DNA of 64,000 bases from an uncultured Flavobacteriales bacterium (GTDB lineage: Bacteria > Bacteroidota > Bacteroidia > Flavobacteriales_D > Crocinitomicaceae): NCBI GenBank assembly GCA_943789205.1, contig CALSTG010000001.1:796435-860434 (forward strand). The letters run 5' to 3'. The stretch's first letter is position 1; every line of letters starts with the position of its first letter. The notes beneath the pieces are model-generated. The model was not told where the DNA came from and did no database searches. It saw nothing but the letters and a program-made list of their open reading frames with translations. Positions 43,483 through 53,723 of the stretch are shown one piece after another. Position numbers and translations under genes: made by a program.

Positions 43483-44931
43483 ATGGGACAGTATACAGAA
43501 AATGAATTGGCTAAAGACCTTGAAAACCAAGACTACAAATTTGGTTTTGTCACTGATGTAGAAACGGAAACAATACCGGTTGGTTTAAATGAGGATATTA
43601 TTCGATTGATTTCATCGAAAAAAGAAGAACCAGCGTGGCTTCTTGACTATAGACTTAATGCCTACAAAACCTGGCTGACAATGTCTGAGCCAGATTGGGC
43701 TCACGTTCGCTACAAAAAGCCAGAATTTCAAAAAATAACATACTACGCAGCTCCAAAGCAAACAAAAAAATATGAGTCATGGGATGATGTAGACCCTGAA
43801 ATGAAGGAGACCATGGCTAAGCTTGGGATTTCTTTGGAAGAACAAAAACGACTTACAGGAGTAGCAGTAGACTTTGTTATGGACTCTGTGTCAGTGGCTA
43901 CCTCTTTTAAATCAAAGTTAAAAGAACTGGGTATTATTTTTTGTTCATTCTCAGAAGCTGTTCAAGAGTATCCAGAGCTTGTGCGAGAACATATGGGCAC
44001 CATTATTCCGCACACTGATAACTTTTATGCCGCTTTGAACGCTGCTGTTTTTACAGATGGTTCCTTTTGTTATATCCCGAAAGGGGTGCGTTGTCCTATG
44101 GAGTTATCTACCTACTTCAGAATTAATGCAGGTGGTACAGGTCAATTCGAAAGAACATTGGTGGTTGCTGATGAAGGTGCATATGTCTCATATCTTGAGG
44201 GATGTACTGCACCTCAAAGAGATGAAAATCAGCTGCATGCCGCCGTTGTTGAGCTAAAGGCGCTTAAAGATGCCGAGATTAAATATTCTACTGTTCAAAA
44301 TTGGTATCCAGGAGACAAAAATGGTGTAGGTGGTGTATTCAATTTTGTAACAAAAAGAGGGCTTTGTGAAACAAATGCAAAAATATCTTGGACACAAGTT
44401 GAGACTGGCTCAGCTGTTACTTGGAAGTACCCATCTTGCATTTTAAAAGGTGACCATTCTGTTGGTGAATTTTATTCTGTGGCAGTTACAAACAATCACC
44501 AGCAAGCGGATACAGGTACAAAAATGATTCATCTTGGCAAGCATACCAAAAGCACTATTATTTCTAAAGGTATTTCAGCGGGAGACTCTCAAAATTCCTA
44601 CCGAGGCTTGGTACAAATCCACAAAAACGCGCACAAATCAAGAAACTTCTCACAATGTGACTCTTTATTAATGACAGACCATTGTGGCGCACATACTTTT
44701 CCATACATCGAATGTAAGAACCCTAGTGCACAAATAGAGCATGAGGCGACTACTTCAAAAATTGGTGAAGACCAGCTTTTTTATTGTAAACAGCGCGGGA
44801 TATCAGAAGAAAAAGCCATTAGCCTGATTGTCAATGGTTACTGTAAAGAGGTATTAAATCAGCTTCCAATGGAATTTGCTGTTGAAGCTCAAAAATTACT
44901 CGCTATCAGCCTTGAAGGCTCTGTAGGCTAA
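43483..44931 (+). CDS. sufB: Fe-S cluster assembly protein SufB
   Basis: SufB is the scaffold subunit of the SufBC2D complex on which Fe-S clusters are built. The 482 residues are the normal length and show family landmarks [60 protein letters not shown] and the C-terminal [12 protein letters not shown] with the conserved cysteine, followed by [20 protein letters not shown]. It is followed by sufC after 11 bases. All elements look intact. Confidence 0.97.
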   Translation: MGQYTENELAKDLENQDYKFGFVTDVETETIPVGLNEDIIRLISSKKEEPAWLLDYRLNAYKTWLTMSEPDWAHVRYKKPEFQKITYYAAPKQTKKYESWDDVDPEMKETMAKLGISLEEQKRLTGVAVDFVMDSVSVATSFKSKLKELGIIFCSFSEAVQEYPELVREHMGTIIPHTDNFYAALNAAVFTDGSFCYIPKGVRCPMELSTYFRINAGGTGQFERTLVVADEGAYVSYLEGCTAPQRDENQLHAAVVELKALKDAEIKYSTVQNWYPGDKNGVGGVFNFVTKRGLCETNAKISWTQVETGSAVTWKYPSCILKGDHSVGEFYSVAVTNNHQQADTGTKMIHLGKHTKSTIISKGISAGDSQNSYRGLVQIHKNAHKSRNFSQCDSLLMTDHCGAHTFPYIECKNPSAQIEHEATTSKIGEDQLFYCKQRGISEEKAISLIVNGYCKEVLNQLPMEFAVEAQKLLAISLEGSVG

Positions 44932-44942
44932 ATCAAAATAAT

Positions 44943-45698
44943 ATGATTGAAATCAAAAATTTACATGCCAATATAGAAGGCAAAGAAATTCTTAAAGGAT
45001 TAACCTTAACTGTTAATGCAGGAGAAGTTCATGCCATAATGGGTCCTAATGGGGCTGGGAAAAGCACACTCGCAAGTATTTTAGCGGGACGGGAAGAATA
45101 TGAAATCACCGAAGGTGAGGTTACCTTTGAAGGAGCGGATCTTTTGGACCTTTCGACAGAAGAAAGAGCACATTTGGGGTTGTTCTTAGCGTTTCAATAT
45201 CCTGTTGAAATTCCAGGTGTCTCAAACGTTAATTTTTTAAGAACAGCCATTAATGAAACAAGAGAAGCAAAGGGTGAAGATCCTATATCGGCAAAAGAAT
45301 TCATGGCAATGGTTCGTGAAAAATCTAAAATTGTTGAACTTGACAGTAAGCTTGCATCAAGATCTGTAAATGAAGGGTTTTCCGGAGGAGAGAAAAAGAG
45401 AAATGAAATCTTTCAAATGGCAATGCTGAATCCTAAGCTGGCAGTTTTAGATGAAACAGACTCCGGTTTAGATATTGATGCATTAAGAATTGTTGCCAAC
45501 GGTGTAAACACGCTGAAATCTGCAGATAATGCATCCATAGTCATAACACATTACCAAAGGCTACTCGACTATATTGTACCAGATTTCGTACATGTACTTC
45601 ATGACGGAAAAATTGTTAAAACAGGAAATAAAGACCTTGCTCTTGAGTTAGAGGAAAAAGGTTATGATTGGATCAAAGAAGAAACCCAAGTAGGATAA
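44943..45698 (+). CDS. sufC: Fe-S cluster assembly ATPase SufC
   Basis: SufC is the ABC-type ATPase of the SufBC2D scaffold complex, a soluble protein not linked to membrane transport. Walker A (GPNGAGKST), Q-loop (LAFQYPVEIPGVS), signature FSGGEKKRNE and Walker B (LAVLDETDSGLDID) are visible in 251 residues, and ITHYQRLLDYI supplies the switch histidine. It sits between sufB (11 bases) and sufD (3 bases). Confidence 0.97.
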   Translation: MIEIKNLHANIEGKEILKGLTLTVNAGEVHAIMGPNGAGKSTLASILAGREEYEITEGEVTFEGADLLDLSTEERAHLGLFLAFQYPVEIPGVSNVNFLRTAINETREAKGEDPISAKEFMAMVREKSKIVELDSKLASRSVNEGFSGGEKKRNEIFQMAMLNPKLAVLDETDSGLDIDALRIVANGVNTLKSADNASIVITHYQRLLDYIVPDFVHVLHDGKIVKTGNKDLALELEEKGYDWIKEETQVG

Positions 45699-45701
45699 AT
45701 A

Positions 45702-46910
45702 ATGGAAGAAGTGCTTACACAAACCAAATTCGACATTTTAAGGACTGGGCTTCGACCAACGGCGCTAAACATCTCCGATGCTTTAAAAGAAAAAGCGAAC
45801 AACGTTTTAAACTATTCAGACTTCCCTACGAGGAAAAATGAAGCTTGGAAATATACCAATGTTAATGGCCTGAATAAGCTGGTATTTGATGGTAAAAACA
45901 TACCGATTTCTGAGCCTTTCACTATAGCTAATCGTTCCAAAAAGATCCATATCACAAATGGCCAAGTTTCGGAAGGTCAATCCGCTATTCCAGGAGTCAA
46001 AACTTCTTGGGATGTCTTACCAGAGTTTTTTACTGACGATCCCTTTGACGCACTCAACGCGTTGTATTGTACTTCCGCTATTCAAGTTGAATTTGACGAT
46101 TCGGAAAATGAAACCATAGAGTTGATATTTGAAAACACAGCCAATTCAGCCATCTTTCCGAGATTGTTTATTCAATGTAATAAAGGGGCAAAAGGAACTG
46201 TTATTTTAAATTTTCAAGGCGCCGAACAAAATGCAAGCTTTATTAATGTTTCTACCTATGTAAATGTGGGAGAAAATGCAAATCTGAGCATTCACAAAAT
46301 TCAAAAAAACGGAGCTGATACGTTTGATTTACAACGAGAATATGTTGATCAGGCGGCGAATAGCACATTTACTATGAACACCTTTCCTTTATCAGGAAGA
46401 TTAACTCGAAATGATTTAAAGATCAATGTAAATGGTAACAATTGTGAGACATTCATGAATGGGGCTTATACGCTAAAAGGAAAGTCTCATTGTGATAACC
46501 ATACCACAGTTGACCATAAAGTTGCACATTGCTATTCTAAGGAGCTTTACAAAGGAGTTATTGATGATCGAGCGACCAATGTTTTCAACGGCAAAGTATT
46601 TGTGCGTAAAGACGCACAAAAAATCAATGCATTTCAGTCAAATGCAAATATTTTATTAAGTGATACAGGGACTGTAAACTCTAAGCCAGAGCTAGAAATA
46701 TACGCAGACGATGTGAAGTGTTCTCATGGATCTACCACAGGTCAGCTAGATGATGAAGCTGTTTTCTATCTACGTTCTAGGGGCCTTTCTGAAAAAGCTG
46801 CCAAAGAACTGCTGGTTAAAGCATTCTTAGGAGAGGTTCTTGAAGAAGTTGAAAATGAAGAAGTCAAGTCTTATGTTGAAGCTCAAATCGAAAAACATTT
46901 TTCAGCTTAA
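45702..46910 (+). CDS. sufD: Fe-S cluster assembly protein SufD
   Basis: SufD pairs with SufB in the scaffold complex. The 402-residue protein has the N-terminal helical domain with FPTRKNEAWKYTNVNGL, a typical SufD entry motif. The beta-helix core follows and ends in KCSHGSTTGQLDDEAVFYLRSRGLS, characteristic of SufD. It is the last suf gene in the window. No sufS or sufE follows, as would be common in Bacteroidota, because a convergent photolyase-family gene abuts it with no intervening base. The cysteine desulfurase must be encoded elsewhere. Confidence 0.96.
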   Translation: MEEVLTQTKFDILRTGLRPTALNISDALKEKANNVLNYSDFPTRKNEAWKYTNVNGLNKLVFDGKNIPISEPFTIANRSKKIHITNGQVSEGQSAIPGVKTSWDVLPEFFTDDPFDALNALYCTSAIQVEFDDSENETIELIFENTANSAIFPRLFIQCNKGAKGTVILNFQGAEQNASFINVSTYVNVGENANLSIHKIQKNGADTFDLQREYVDQAANSTFTMNTFPLSGRLTRNDLKINVNGNNCETFMNGAYTLKGKSHCDNHTTVDHKVAHCYSKELYKGVIDDRATNVFNGKVFVRKDAQKINAFQSNANILLSDTGTVNSKPELEIYADDVKCSHGSTTGQLDDEAVFYLRSRGLSEKAAKELLVKAFLGEVLEEVENEEVKSYVEAQIEKHFSA

Positions 46911-48401
46911 TTATTTCCCTTCTAAGTGAGCTAAAAAATCTGCTGCATTTTTTAAATGACTTGCTTTTTTCTCTTGTGACATTCGATTAAAAGAATGAAC
47001 CATCATTGACATCCTGGGGTTTTTGAGGAAAAAATCTTGATTCACAGAAATAAAGCGCCAAAACAAACCATCCCATATTTCAGTCCACGGCCCTTTACCG
47101 TAATTACTCATTTTCTTGATATAGTTAGAACCACCTATGTAGGGCTTGGTCGCAAAAGTTCCCCCGTCGGCAAATTGACTCATCCCATAAACATTAGGCA
47201 CCATGACCCAGTCATATGCATCGATAAACAATTCCATGAACCAACGGTAGACCTCATCTGGATGAAATTCACAAAGCAACATAAAGTTTCCAAGTACCAT
47301 AAGCCGCTCAATATGGTGACAATAACCAGTAGCTAATACTTTTTTTATCGTGTCGTCTACTGGCTCAATACCTGTTGTACCATCGTAAAAACTTTTTGGT
47401 ATTTTTCGTTCAAAACCCCAAAAATTTTGGGTTCGGGAAAAGCTTCCTTTACACATGTACATCCCACGGATAAACTCTCTCCATCCCATAATTTGACGGA
47501 CAAAACCCTCCAGGGAATTTAATGGTATCTCATTCTTTTTTGCAAACAGAACACTTTGATTGATCACCTCTCGCGGGGAAATCAAACCACAATTCATAAG
47601 TGGTGAAAGCAAACTATGATTTAAAAATATCTCTTCTTTTACAATGGCGTCCTCATAAATCCCAAACTCCTCAAAACGCTCCTTTAAAAACCGGACTAAC
47701 CATTCGTTTGTTTCCTCAAAAGTAATTGGATAAATACGTTTGGCTTCAAGTTCACCGGGATAGTCTTTAAAGTGAGTTCCAACATATTGTATGGCCTCCT
47801 CCCAGTAGGGACTTGATTTAGGAAATTGAATTACCGGAGGCACCTGTCCTTTAGGGTATTTTTTTCTATTGTCAACATCATAGGTCCACTTCCCTCCTCT
47901 TGGACTTCCGTCTTTTTCCATTAAAACATTATGTTTTACGCGTTGCTGCTTGTAAAATGTGGTTTGAAAAAAAGACTTTTTATCCGCTCTAAAGAAGGGA
48001 CTCAAATCCTCATTTGAATTTATAAAGTAAGGTGTGTCAAGCATATTTACATGCATACGATCTGAAAAAGAATTGATTCTCTTGGACAACCAATTGTCAA
48101 CCGGATCATAAAAGTTTATCTGAGTAACTCCTGACGCTATAATCTCCTCTAAAAAAACCCTGATATCACTTTTCTCATTTGTTGCAGCAATGTAGACTAC
48201 AGATGTGTTTTGTAGCATCAAAAAATCAGTGTAAGCTTTCATTGAAGCCCTATGGAATGCAATCTTTTGTTTGTGAAACTTGTAGTGCTTAAAAAACAAA
48301 TGCTCTTCAATAATATACGTTTCACAATCATTATCAAGTAAAGCGTTTTTCTCAAAAAGCTGGTGCGGGAAGATAAGGTTAACGGCTTTTCTTTTTTCCA
48401 T
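46911..48401 (-). CDS. FeS-BCP/PhrB-type cryptochrome-photolyase without Fe-S cysteines
   Basis: This 496-residue protein belongs to the deoxyribodipyrimidine photolyase-related group (PF04244, PhrB-like (6-4) photolyases). I start it at the ATG at 48401, giving [16 protein letters not shown], the family N-terminus. The antenna domain ([27 protein letters not shown]) and FAD domain ([48 protein letters not shown]) are well kept. At the positions of PhrB cysteines C350, C438 and C441, however, it has P347, G435 and P438, and the CPFN segment reads EIWD. So it should hold no [4Fe-4S] cluster. It overlaps the upstream cryptochrome gene by 23 bases and abuts the sufD stop. Confidence 0.88.
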   Translation of the reverse strand: MEKRKAVNLIFPHQLFEKNALLDNDCETYIIEEHLFFKHYKFHKQKIAFHRASMKAYTDFLMLQNTSVVYIAATNEKSDIRVFLEEIIASGVTQINFYDPVDNWLSKRINSFSDRMHVNMLDTPYFINSNEDLSPFFRADKKSFFQTTFYKQQRVKHNVLMEKDGSPRGGKWTYDVDNRKKYPKGQVPPVIQFPKSSPYWEEAIQYVGTHFKDYPGELEAKRIYPITFEETNEWLVRFLKERFEEFGIYEDAIVKEEIFLNHSLLSPLMNCGLISPREVINQSVLFAKKNEIPLNSLEGFVRQIMGWREFIRGMYMCKGSFSRTQNFWGFERKIPKSFYDGTTGIEPVDDTIKKVLATGYCHHIERLMVLGNFMLLCEFHPDEVYRWFMELFIDAYDWVMVPNVYGMSQFADGGTFATKPYIGGSNYIKKMSNYGKGPWTEIWDGLFWRFISVNQDFFLKNPRMSMMVHSFNRMSQEKKASHLKNAADFLAHLEGK

Positions 48402-49836
48402 TATTTCTAGTATGTAATTCGACAATTCGTTTACTGTCGGCTCTGACAGCTTTGTGCTTTCGGTGTCCCCAGATTTTTGCTCTTGCAATTTTCGCAACTG
48501 CAGTTAGATCTACAATCGGTTCGGGATAGTCATTGCCTATATTATGTAGCTCTTTTTCCATGGCTGTCATTTTCCAAGGTTCATGAATAAATTCAATGGG
48601 AATATTTTTTAATTCGGGAACCCATTCACGTATGAATACACCATTTGGATCGTGCTCTTGAGATTGCTTGATGGGGTTGTACATCCGAATGGTATTTATT
48701 CCAGTCGTTCCTGCCTGCATCTGAAATTGTGGAAAATGAATCCCTGGTTCGTAGTCCAAGAATTGCTGTGCAATAAAGTACACCCCTTTTTTCCAATTGC
48801 AATCCAAGTGAAAACACAATACAGAGACGAGCATGGCACGCATTCTAAAATTGATCCAACCCGTTGCAATCAAACAACGCATACAAGCGTCAACCAAAGG
48901 AAAACCAGTTTGCCCTTTTTTCCAGGCCTCAAGAAATATAGGATTGCTTTCATATTCCAAGGTTTCATATCCCCGGTTTACGCAATGCGTTTCATAGGTG
49001 CACTCTACTTCAAATTTTTGGATAAAATGGCAGCGCCATTTTAATCGCGTAAGTTGATTGTTAAAACTGCGCTTATTCGCATCATAGTTTGGGTGGTTTC
49101 GAACAAATTGAACGGCTTGACGCACCGATAAATTACCCCAAGCCAAGTAAGGCGATATTCTTCCACATGATTTTCGACTCTCTTTAGGTTTTGAAATATG
49201 ACGGCTGTAGTTCGAACCACGTCCTTCACAAAAGGAACTTATATAACGCATGGCATAACTTTCTCCAGCCCTCTGAAACGATTCAGGGTAATTTTGCAGT
49301 GACTTTAGAAGTTTTTCTGGTAAGTCAAAGGGAAAGCTTTTTTCAATAGCTTCATTCTGCGAGTATACATTCAATATCAGCGGAGAATTCACCGCGGCAT
49401 ACCAATTTTTGTCCCAATTGACTCTATTTTTAATACCTCGAATAATTCCATCACGTTGAAATTCTGTCCATTTAATGCCTTTTCTTTTAAATAAGGAAGA
49501 AACATTTTTGTCGCGTTCCCAAGTCACTTTTACACCACTCTCCTGATAGGAATATACATTTTGGATGTCAAATTTTTCTATTAAGAAATTAAAAACCTCT
49601 ATCGCCTCTCCATGTAGAAGATGAACCTTTCTGTTAAAGGCCTTCAAGACCCTATTCATCTCCAAAATAGAATGATATACAAACTGTAAATGTCGTAACG
49701 AGCAATCCTGATATGCCATGGCTGATGGCTCCATAATATAAATAGGCAGATAATTGCATTTTAAATCATGTTCTGCCTCAAAAAAAGGAAGGTGATCCTG
49801 CAAGCGCAGGTCTCTCTTTAGCCAAACAATGTTCAT
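48379..49836 (-). CDS. Cryptochrome/photolyase family protein, DYEPGIH subtype
   Basis: This 485-residue flavoprotein has a classical N-terminal antenna domain ([15 protein letters not shown]) and an FAD-binding domain ([65 protein letters not shown]). The canonical DGDLASNNGGWQW around the flavin is replaced by [20 protein letters not shown], a version I know from a distinct group of bacterial cryptochrome-like proteins. Whether it repairs DNA or senses light cannot be told. The ATG at 49836 matches the family start; GTG at 49848 would give a 4-base overlap with the upstream gene. It is the middle gene of a three-gene cluster. Confidence 0.9.
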   Translation of the reverse strand: MNIVWLKRDLRLQDHLPFFEAEHDLKCNYLPIYIMEPSAMAYQDCSLRHLQFVYHSILEMNRVLKAFNRKVHLLHGEAIEVFNFLIEKFDIQNVYSYQESGVKVTWERDKNVSSLFKRKGIKWTEFQRDGIIRGIKNRVNWDKNWYAAVNSPLILNVYSQNEAIEKSFPFDLPEKLLKSLQNYPESFQRAGESYAMRYISSFCEGRGSNYSRHISKPKESRKSCGRISPYLAWGNLSVRQAVQFVRNHPNYDANKRSFNNQLTRLKWRCHFIQKFEVECTYETHCVNRGYETLEYESNPIFLEAWKKGQTGFPLVDACMRCLIATGWINFRMRAMLVSVLCFHLDCNWKKGVYFIAQQFLDYEPGIHFPQFQMQAGTTGINTIRMYNPIKQSQEHDPNGVFIREWVPELKNIPIEFIHEPWKMTAMEKELHNIGNDYPEPIVDLTAVAKIARAKIWGHRKHKAVRADSKRIVELHTRNNGKKKSR

Positions 49837-49844
49837 TACTTCTT

Positions 49845-50963
49845 TCACTTAACAAGCTCCTTTTTTGCTTTGTTCCAAAACTTAAAGAACCCGGGAAAAT
49901 AACCTTTAACGGAAGTCATCCAGTCTCGATCCTCTTGAACACCATGGTAATGGGTGTTTAGCGGGTGTTCTTTGAATACAATTTCTGAATCTTTTAATTG
50001 TGCTTGAAGTGAGGTAAAGGACCCAACAAAAATCTTAATATCCTTGATATTAGCAGAAAGTCCAACTGCAAAGTCCATACACTTTTGACTGATTGGATAA
50101 CGCTCAAAAACAGCAGGCTCAATTAATAAAACACGTTGTACATCTTCTCCTTCATACCATAATGGGTCAAGATTATAATAATTGTAAACCAAAGTTTTCT
50201 TCTCTTCTAGGTCTAAACGTGAAATGGACTCAGGGTAATTGATTTCGGTTATACTATTTTTACTTTGCAGTAACTCAGCAGGGACTTCTAGATTGTTAAA
50301 TGCCTCATAAGGAACATCCAAAAAAGTATTGCGCTGAGCACTGTTGAAGTACTTATTGATGTTCTCTTGATTCGCCACATATTTTCGATTGGAAAACGTA
50401 CCGGCAACCCATTGCCAGCTCAGATGATTGCTTGCCAAATCACCATCAAGAAGGTGTGCATACATCCACATGGCTGGTGCACTCCAGTGGTACTTCCCGA
50501 TATTACAACATATTGCTGAAATATACATACGCATATGGTTGTGCAAATAACCCGTTTTATAAAACCTTTTTATGGCTTCGTCAATGGCTTCAATCCCAGT
50601 ATTTGCCTCAACAATTGCAGCGGGTAGACCTGAATGTAAAACCGCTTTTTGCTCAAAATTAAGGTCTGACTCAATACGACTTTGCTTTTCCACCCATACC
50701 TGCTGCCAATAATCCCTCCACGCCAATTCTTGAACAAGTTTTTCAGTTGGCCTCCACTCTAAATCCAAGGACTTGATATGCTCGAAAATAGACTTTGTAG
50801 AAATAACACCACGAGAGATATATGGCCCTAATAAAGTCAATGCACCATTCATATAATTACGTGTCGCTGCATATTCAATTGGATCAATGGCCTCAATTCG
50901 ATCTTGAATAGCATTCCAATCAGTAGGAAAATTATAGATATAATCAGTTGTTGGCGTTTGCAT
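49845..50963 (-). CDS. Short photolyase-like protein without N-terminal antenna domain
   Basis: This 372-residue protein starts at the ATG at 50963, because the longer frame begins with TTG. It begins directly in the FAD-binding helical domain: [17 protein letters not shown] (40-56), [15 protein letters not shown] (77-90), [15 protein letters not shown] (137-151), [16 protein letters not shown] (173-188) and NQENINKYF. The ~130-residue alpha/beta antenna domain of ordinary photolyases is missing. A C-terminal extension (275-345, [17 protein letters not shown]) resembles part of the PhrB-type N-terminal domain, as if moved to the other end. It is the first gene of the cluster. Short photolyases are reported to repair or bind DNA; the role here is open. 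Confidence 0.85.
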   Translation of the reverse strand: MQTPTTDYIYNFPTDWNAIQDRIEAIDPIEYAATRNYMNGALTLLGPYISRGVISTKSIFEHIKSLDLEWRPTEKLVQELAWRDYWQQVWVEKQSRIESDLNFEQKAVLHSGLPAAIVEANTGIEAIDEAIKRFYKTGYLHNHMRMYISAICCNIGKYHWSAPAMWMYAHLLDGDLASNHLSWQWVAGTFSNRKYVANQENINKYFNSAQRNTFLDVPYEAFNNLEVPAELLQSKNSITEINYPESISRLDLEEKKTLVYNYYNLDPLWYEGEDVQRVLLIEPAVFERYPISQKCMDFAVGLSANIKDIKIFVGSFTSLQAQLKDSEIVFKEHPLNTHYHGVQEDRDWMTSVKGYFPGFFKFWNKAKKELVK

Positions 50964-51008
50964 ATATCGATACAACAAACAAATATGAATTTTGATTTAT
51001 TTGAAGGA

Positions 51009-51731
51009 TTATTTTTTTGAAGTACCCAATATATAATGAATCCCCATATTCAAACCAATACTATATAATCTTTCATGAACTGGCGCATCCTTTATTGGCA
51101 TTAAAGAATATTGAAAGCTTGGCTCGAATTTCATATAAAAAGCATCCCTAAGCTTGTATTGAATACCAATACTTAATTTAAAGAGAGGATGAAATCGATA
51201 AAAATCATGAGGGTTGTCAAAATTCACAGCTGTATCAGACATTACAGTGCCATCCGACCACTGAATGATATATGAGCCTCGATCATCTAATAAAACACTT
51301 AGGATAGCTCCAACCGCAGCCGTAAGCTCCCATTTGTCTTTAAAATCATAAGTATAACCCATTGTAAGGGGAACTCCAATGTATCCATAGCTGTTTTGAA
51401 AAGATCCTATTCCATCGATCTCTGGACCTTGAAATAAAATATTGCTTCTTCTATTGCCAAACCTAGTATACTGAATCCCCGTGAAAATCGTTAATCCTTT
51501 GTCAAACTGATAAGTATAAGTCCCTCCAACATTAAAGCCAAATTTGGCCTGCTCGTACTCATTTCTAGTATCAATGAGCCATTGAAAGTCTGTATCATGC
51601 GTTTTTAGCGTTCTAAAAGTGAAATTAGAAGAGTAATTCAATCCTATATCAGATTTGTCTTGTGCCTTCAATGATAAGACCGAAGTAATCAGAAAAAGAA
51701 GAAGTAAATAATTTTGTGTTTTAACCGTCAT
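51009..51731 (-). CDS. Outer-membrane beta-barrel protein, PorT-like
   Basis: This 240-residue exported protein has a signal peptide cut near LKAQ. The start is the ATG at 51731; one codon upstream is a TTG. The mature part alternates strands typical of an eight-stranded barrel (GFNVGGTYTYQFDKGLTIFTGIQYTRFG, GYIGVPLTMGYTYDF, WELTAAVGAIL, FKLSIGIQYKL), ending with GLNMGIHYILG. It fits the generic outer-membrane beta-barrel/PorT-like family. The ligand and role are unknown. It lies 12 bases after the propeller lipoprotein gene on the same strand, so they probably form a pair. Confidence 0.78.
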   Translation of the reverse strand: MTVKTQNYLLLLFLITSVLSLKAQDKSDIGLNYSSNFTFRTLKTHDTDFQWLIDTRNEYEQAKFGFNVGGTYTYQFDKGLTIFTGIQYTRFGNRRSNILFQGPEIDGIGSFQNSYGYIGVPLTMGYTYDFKDKWELTAAVGAILSVLLDDRGSYIIQWSDGTVMSDTAVNFDNPHDFYRFHPLFKLSIGIQYKLRDAFYMKFEPSFQYSLMPIKDAPVHERLYSIGLNMGIHYILGTSKK

Positions 51732-51743
51732 CAATGCATAAAT

Positions 51744-52958
51744 TTAAAAAGGCGAAATTTTAAGAAAACCAAAAGAACCATTGTCTACAGCAACAATAGC
51801 TCCGCCGTCTGTAGTTAAATCAATATCTTCTCCGGCCCAATCGTTGCCATCAGCGTCGCCATAGGTTTTTTGCCATTGGACATTACCATTGCCATCATAT
51901 TTCACCAAATAAACATGCCAGGTATTGGAATCATCTCCATCATTGCCACAACGTCTTTTATAGGCGCTATATTCATCACCTGTACCAGCAGCAATAATAC
52001 AACCACCGTCTGAAGTTGCTTTTGTTCCCCAAACTTCATCGTGGATGTATTTGGGGTCAAAGCCACGAGGGTTTCCGGTTTTAGATTCCCAAAGCTGATT
52101 GCCGTCCGAATCAATTTTCATGGTATATGCATCCCAGTTTTCAGTCCCAGTTAAGGTATGCCCAGAGAGGAATATATCACCTTCAGTCGACAAGTCCATT
52201 GCAAAGCAATGGTCTAAATTAGAGCCACCAAAGGTTTTATTCCAAATAATATTTCCTGAGGCATCAATCTTTAAAAGTGCATAATCATTCGCTCCCTCTG
52301 TAAGACCGGAAACCATAAAATCAGCCCCTAATTTTTTAATCCGATAGGCATGAGCCATTGTATTTTCAAGATTAATCCCACTTAATTTATTTCCGTTTAC
52401 ATCAAGAATAGTAAGATATCCTTGGCCTTCGGTAAAAAAGGTATTTAAATTGTCTTCGGCTTGAACATATCCAACCGCAATAATACCTTCTGGAGTAACG
52501 CTTATATGCTCAAAAGCATCACTTCCGCCATTGTCATGTGTTTTTTCAAAAACAACACTGCCATCTAATTTATTTAGCTTGATAATGGCACTATTTTCAT
52601 TTAGAGAGCCGCAAATAAAATAGCCATCGTCTCCTTCAAATGCGGAATTACCGAGATTGTGACCTGTTCCGCTTGAAAACTCCCTAGACCATTGGAGCGC
52701 ACCCCCATGATCCATTTTAACGACTAAGACTTTGGCTGAATTGGGAATAAATCCCGTTTCACCCACCTGAAGATACCCACCATCAGAACAGGTCAGTATA
52801 AAATGACCGTGGGCTTCTTCTCCTGAACCTCCATAGAAGTTATACCAATTGGAACTTGGAGCATCAGGATAGTCAGCAACAGTACAGGTATTATTGACTT
52901 TTCTGCATCCGAAAATAATAAATAAAACACTTAGAAAAAATAGATGAGACGTCTTCAT
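51744..52958 (-). CDS. Beta-propeller lipoprotein of unknown function
   Basis: This 404-residue lipoprotein has the lipobox IIFGC (cysteine ~18). Repeating ~45-55-residue blades follow with the pattern DGGYLQVGET, AIIKLNKLDGSVVF, YALLKIDASGNIIWNKTFGG, AYTMKIDSDGNQLWES and VYLVKYDGNGNVQWQKTYGD. These GG.D.G..V.K.D..G...W repeats are common in bacteroidetal secreted proteins and fold as a propeller. No enzymatic motif or sorting domain is visible. It probably sits on the outer membrane and is co-transcribed with the following barrel protein. Confidence 0.78.
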   Translation of the reverse strand: MKTSHLFFLSVLFIIFGCRKVNNTCTVADYPDAPSSNWYNFYGGSGEEAHGHFILTCSDGGYLQVGETGFIPNSAKVLVVKMDHGGALQWSREFSSGTGHNLGNSAFEGDDGYFICGSLNENSAIIKLNKLDGSVVFEKTHDNGGSDAFEHISVTPEGIIAVGYVQAEDNLNTFFTEGQGYLTILDVNGNKLSGINLENTMAHAYRIKKLGADFMVSGLTEGANDYALLKIDASGNIIWNKTFGGSNLDHCFAMDLSTEGDIFLSGHTLTGTENWDAYTMKIDSDGNQLWESKTGNPRGFDPKYIHDEVWGTKATSDGGCIIAAGTGDEYSAYKRRCGNDGDDSNTWHVYLVKYDGNGNVQWQKTYGDADGNDWAGEDIDLTTDGGAIVAVDNGSFGFLKISPF

Positions 52959-53067
52959 AAAGCTTTTTTGTAATACAAACGAAATCTTAGACTTTCGTTT
53001 CTTTAGCTAAATTGAAAACGATAAATATTTATAAATATTTCAAAGAAGTAAGACCTGAATTGCTTCC

Positions 53068-53703
53068 TTAGACATATCCCTTGTCCTTAGCCCAACTGCT
53101 AAGCTGCGCTGAATTAGGCATATCCAATTTTTTCAGAATATTGTGTCGATGTGTTTCAACTGTTCTATGAGAGATGAAAAGCTTTTCGGCAATTTCTTTA
53201 GAAGTAAGCCCTTTAGCGATGTGCTTTACAATTTCAATTTCTTTCATAGTCAATTCTTTTTTGGCTTCGGAATCAACATTTAAAAGCGATGTGAAGTATC
53301 TATCCTTAATGTCAGATGCTATGAAGGTTTCTCCTTTATATACACTATGAATGGCCTCAACCAATTCACTTTTAGAGGTATTCTTTGTTAAATATCCTTT
53401 TGCACCTATGGAGAGGAATTTTTTTACATAAGTGATGTCGTCATGCAAAGAAAGTCCTATAACACGAGTTTTGGGTAAGCTGTCGTTGATTTTTTCAGTA
53501 GCATCAAAACCGCTGCCTTCTCCCAGATTTATATCCATTAATACGATATCTGGTTTGTGTTGCATTGACATCGTGTAAGCATCATCGACATTATCCGCCG
53601 TTCCTACTACTAAAATGTTTGGAGCATCCTTTAGAAGTGAGGACCATGCTTCACTTATAAGCTTATGATCATCAACTATAAGGACTTTTAAATTGGAATC
53701 CAT
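53068..53703 (-). CDS. LuxR/NarL-type response regulator
   Basis: This 211-residue two-component regulator has an N-terminal receiver domain (VDDHKLISE, phospho-acceptor D57 in VLMDINL, switch lysine in KGYLTK) and a C-terminal LuxR helix-turn-helix (LTMKEIEIVKHIAKGLTSKEIAEKLFISHRTVETHRHNIL, residues ~145-190). No sensor kinase is adjacent, so its signal and targets are unknown. It starts 20 bases after the atpG stop on the same strand and may be read from the ATP synthase operon. Confidence 0.92.
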   Translation of the reverse strand: MDSNLKVLIVDDHKLISEAWSSLLKDAPNILVVGTADNVDDAYTMSMQHKPDIVLMDINLGEGSGFDATEKINDSLPKTRVIGLSLHDDITYVKKFLSIGAKGYLTKNTSKSELVEAIHSVYKGETFIASDIKDRYFTSLLNVDSEAKKELTMKEIEIVKHIAKGLTSKEIAEKLFISHRTVETHRHNILKKLDMPNSAQLSSWAKDKGYV

Positions 53704-53723
53704 AAAGAGTGTTTTGCACTAAT

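Noticed and set aside
48652..49044. 130-residue plus-strand frame opposite the cryptochrome gene
   Set aside because: The minus-strand frame has full cryptochrome similarity; this is its shadow.
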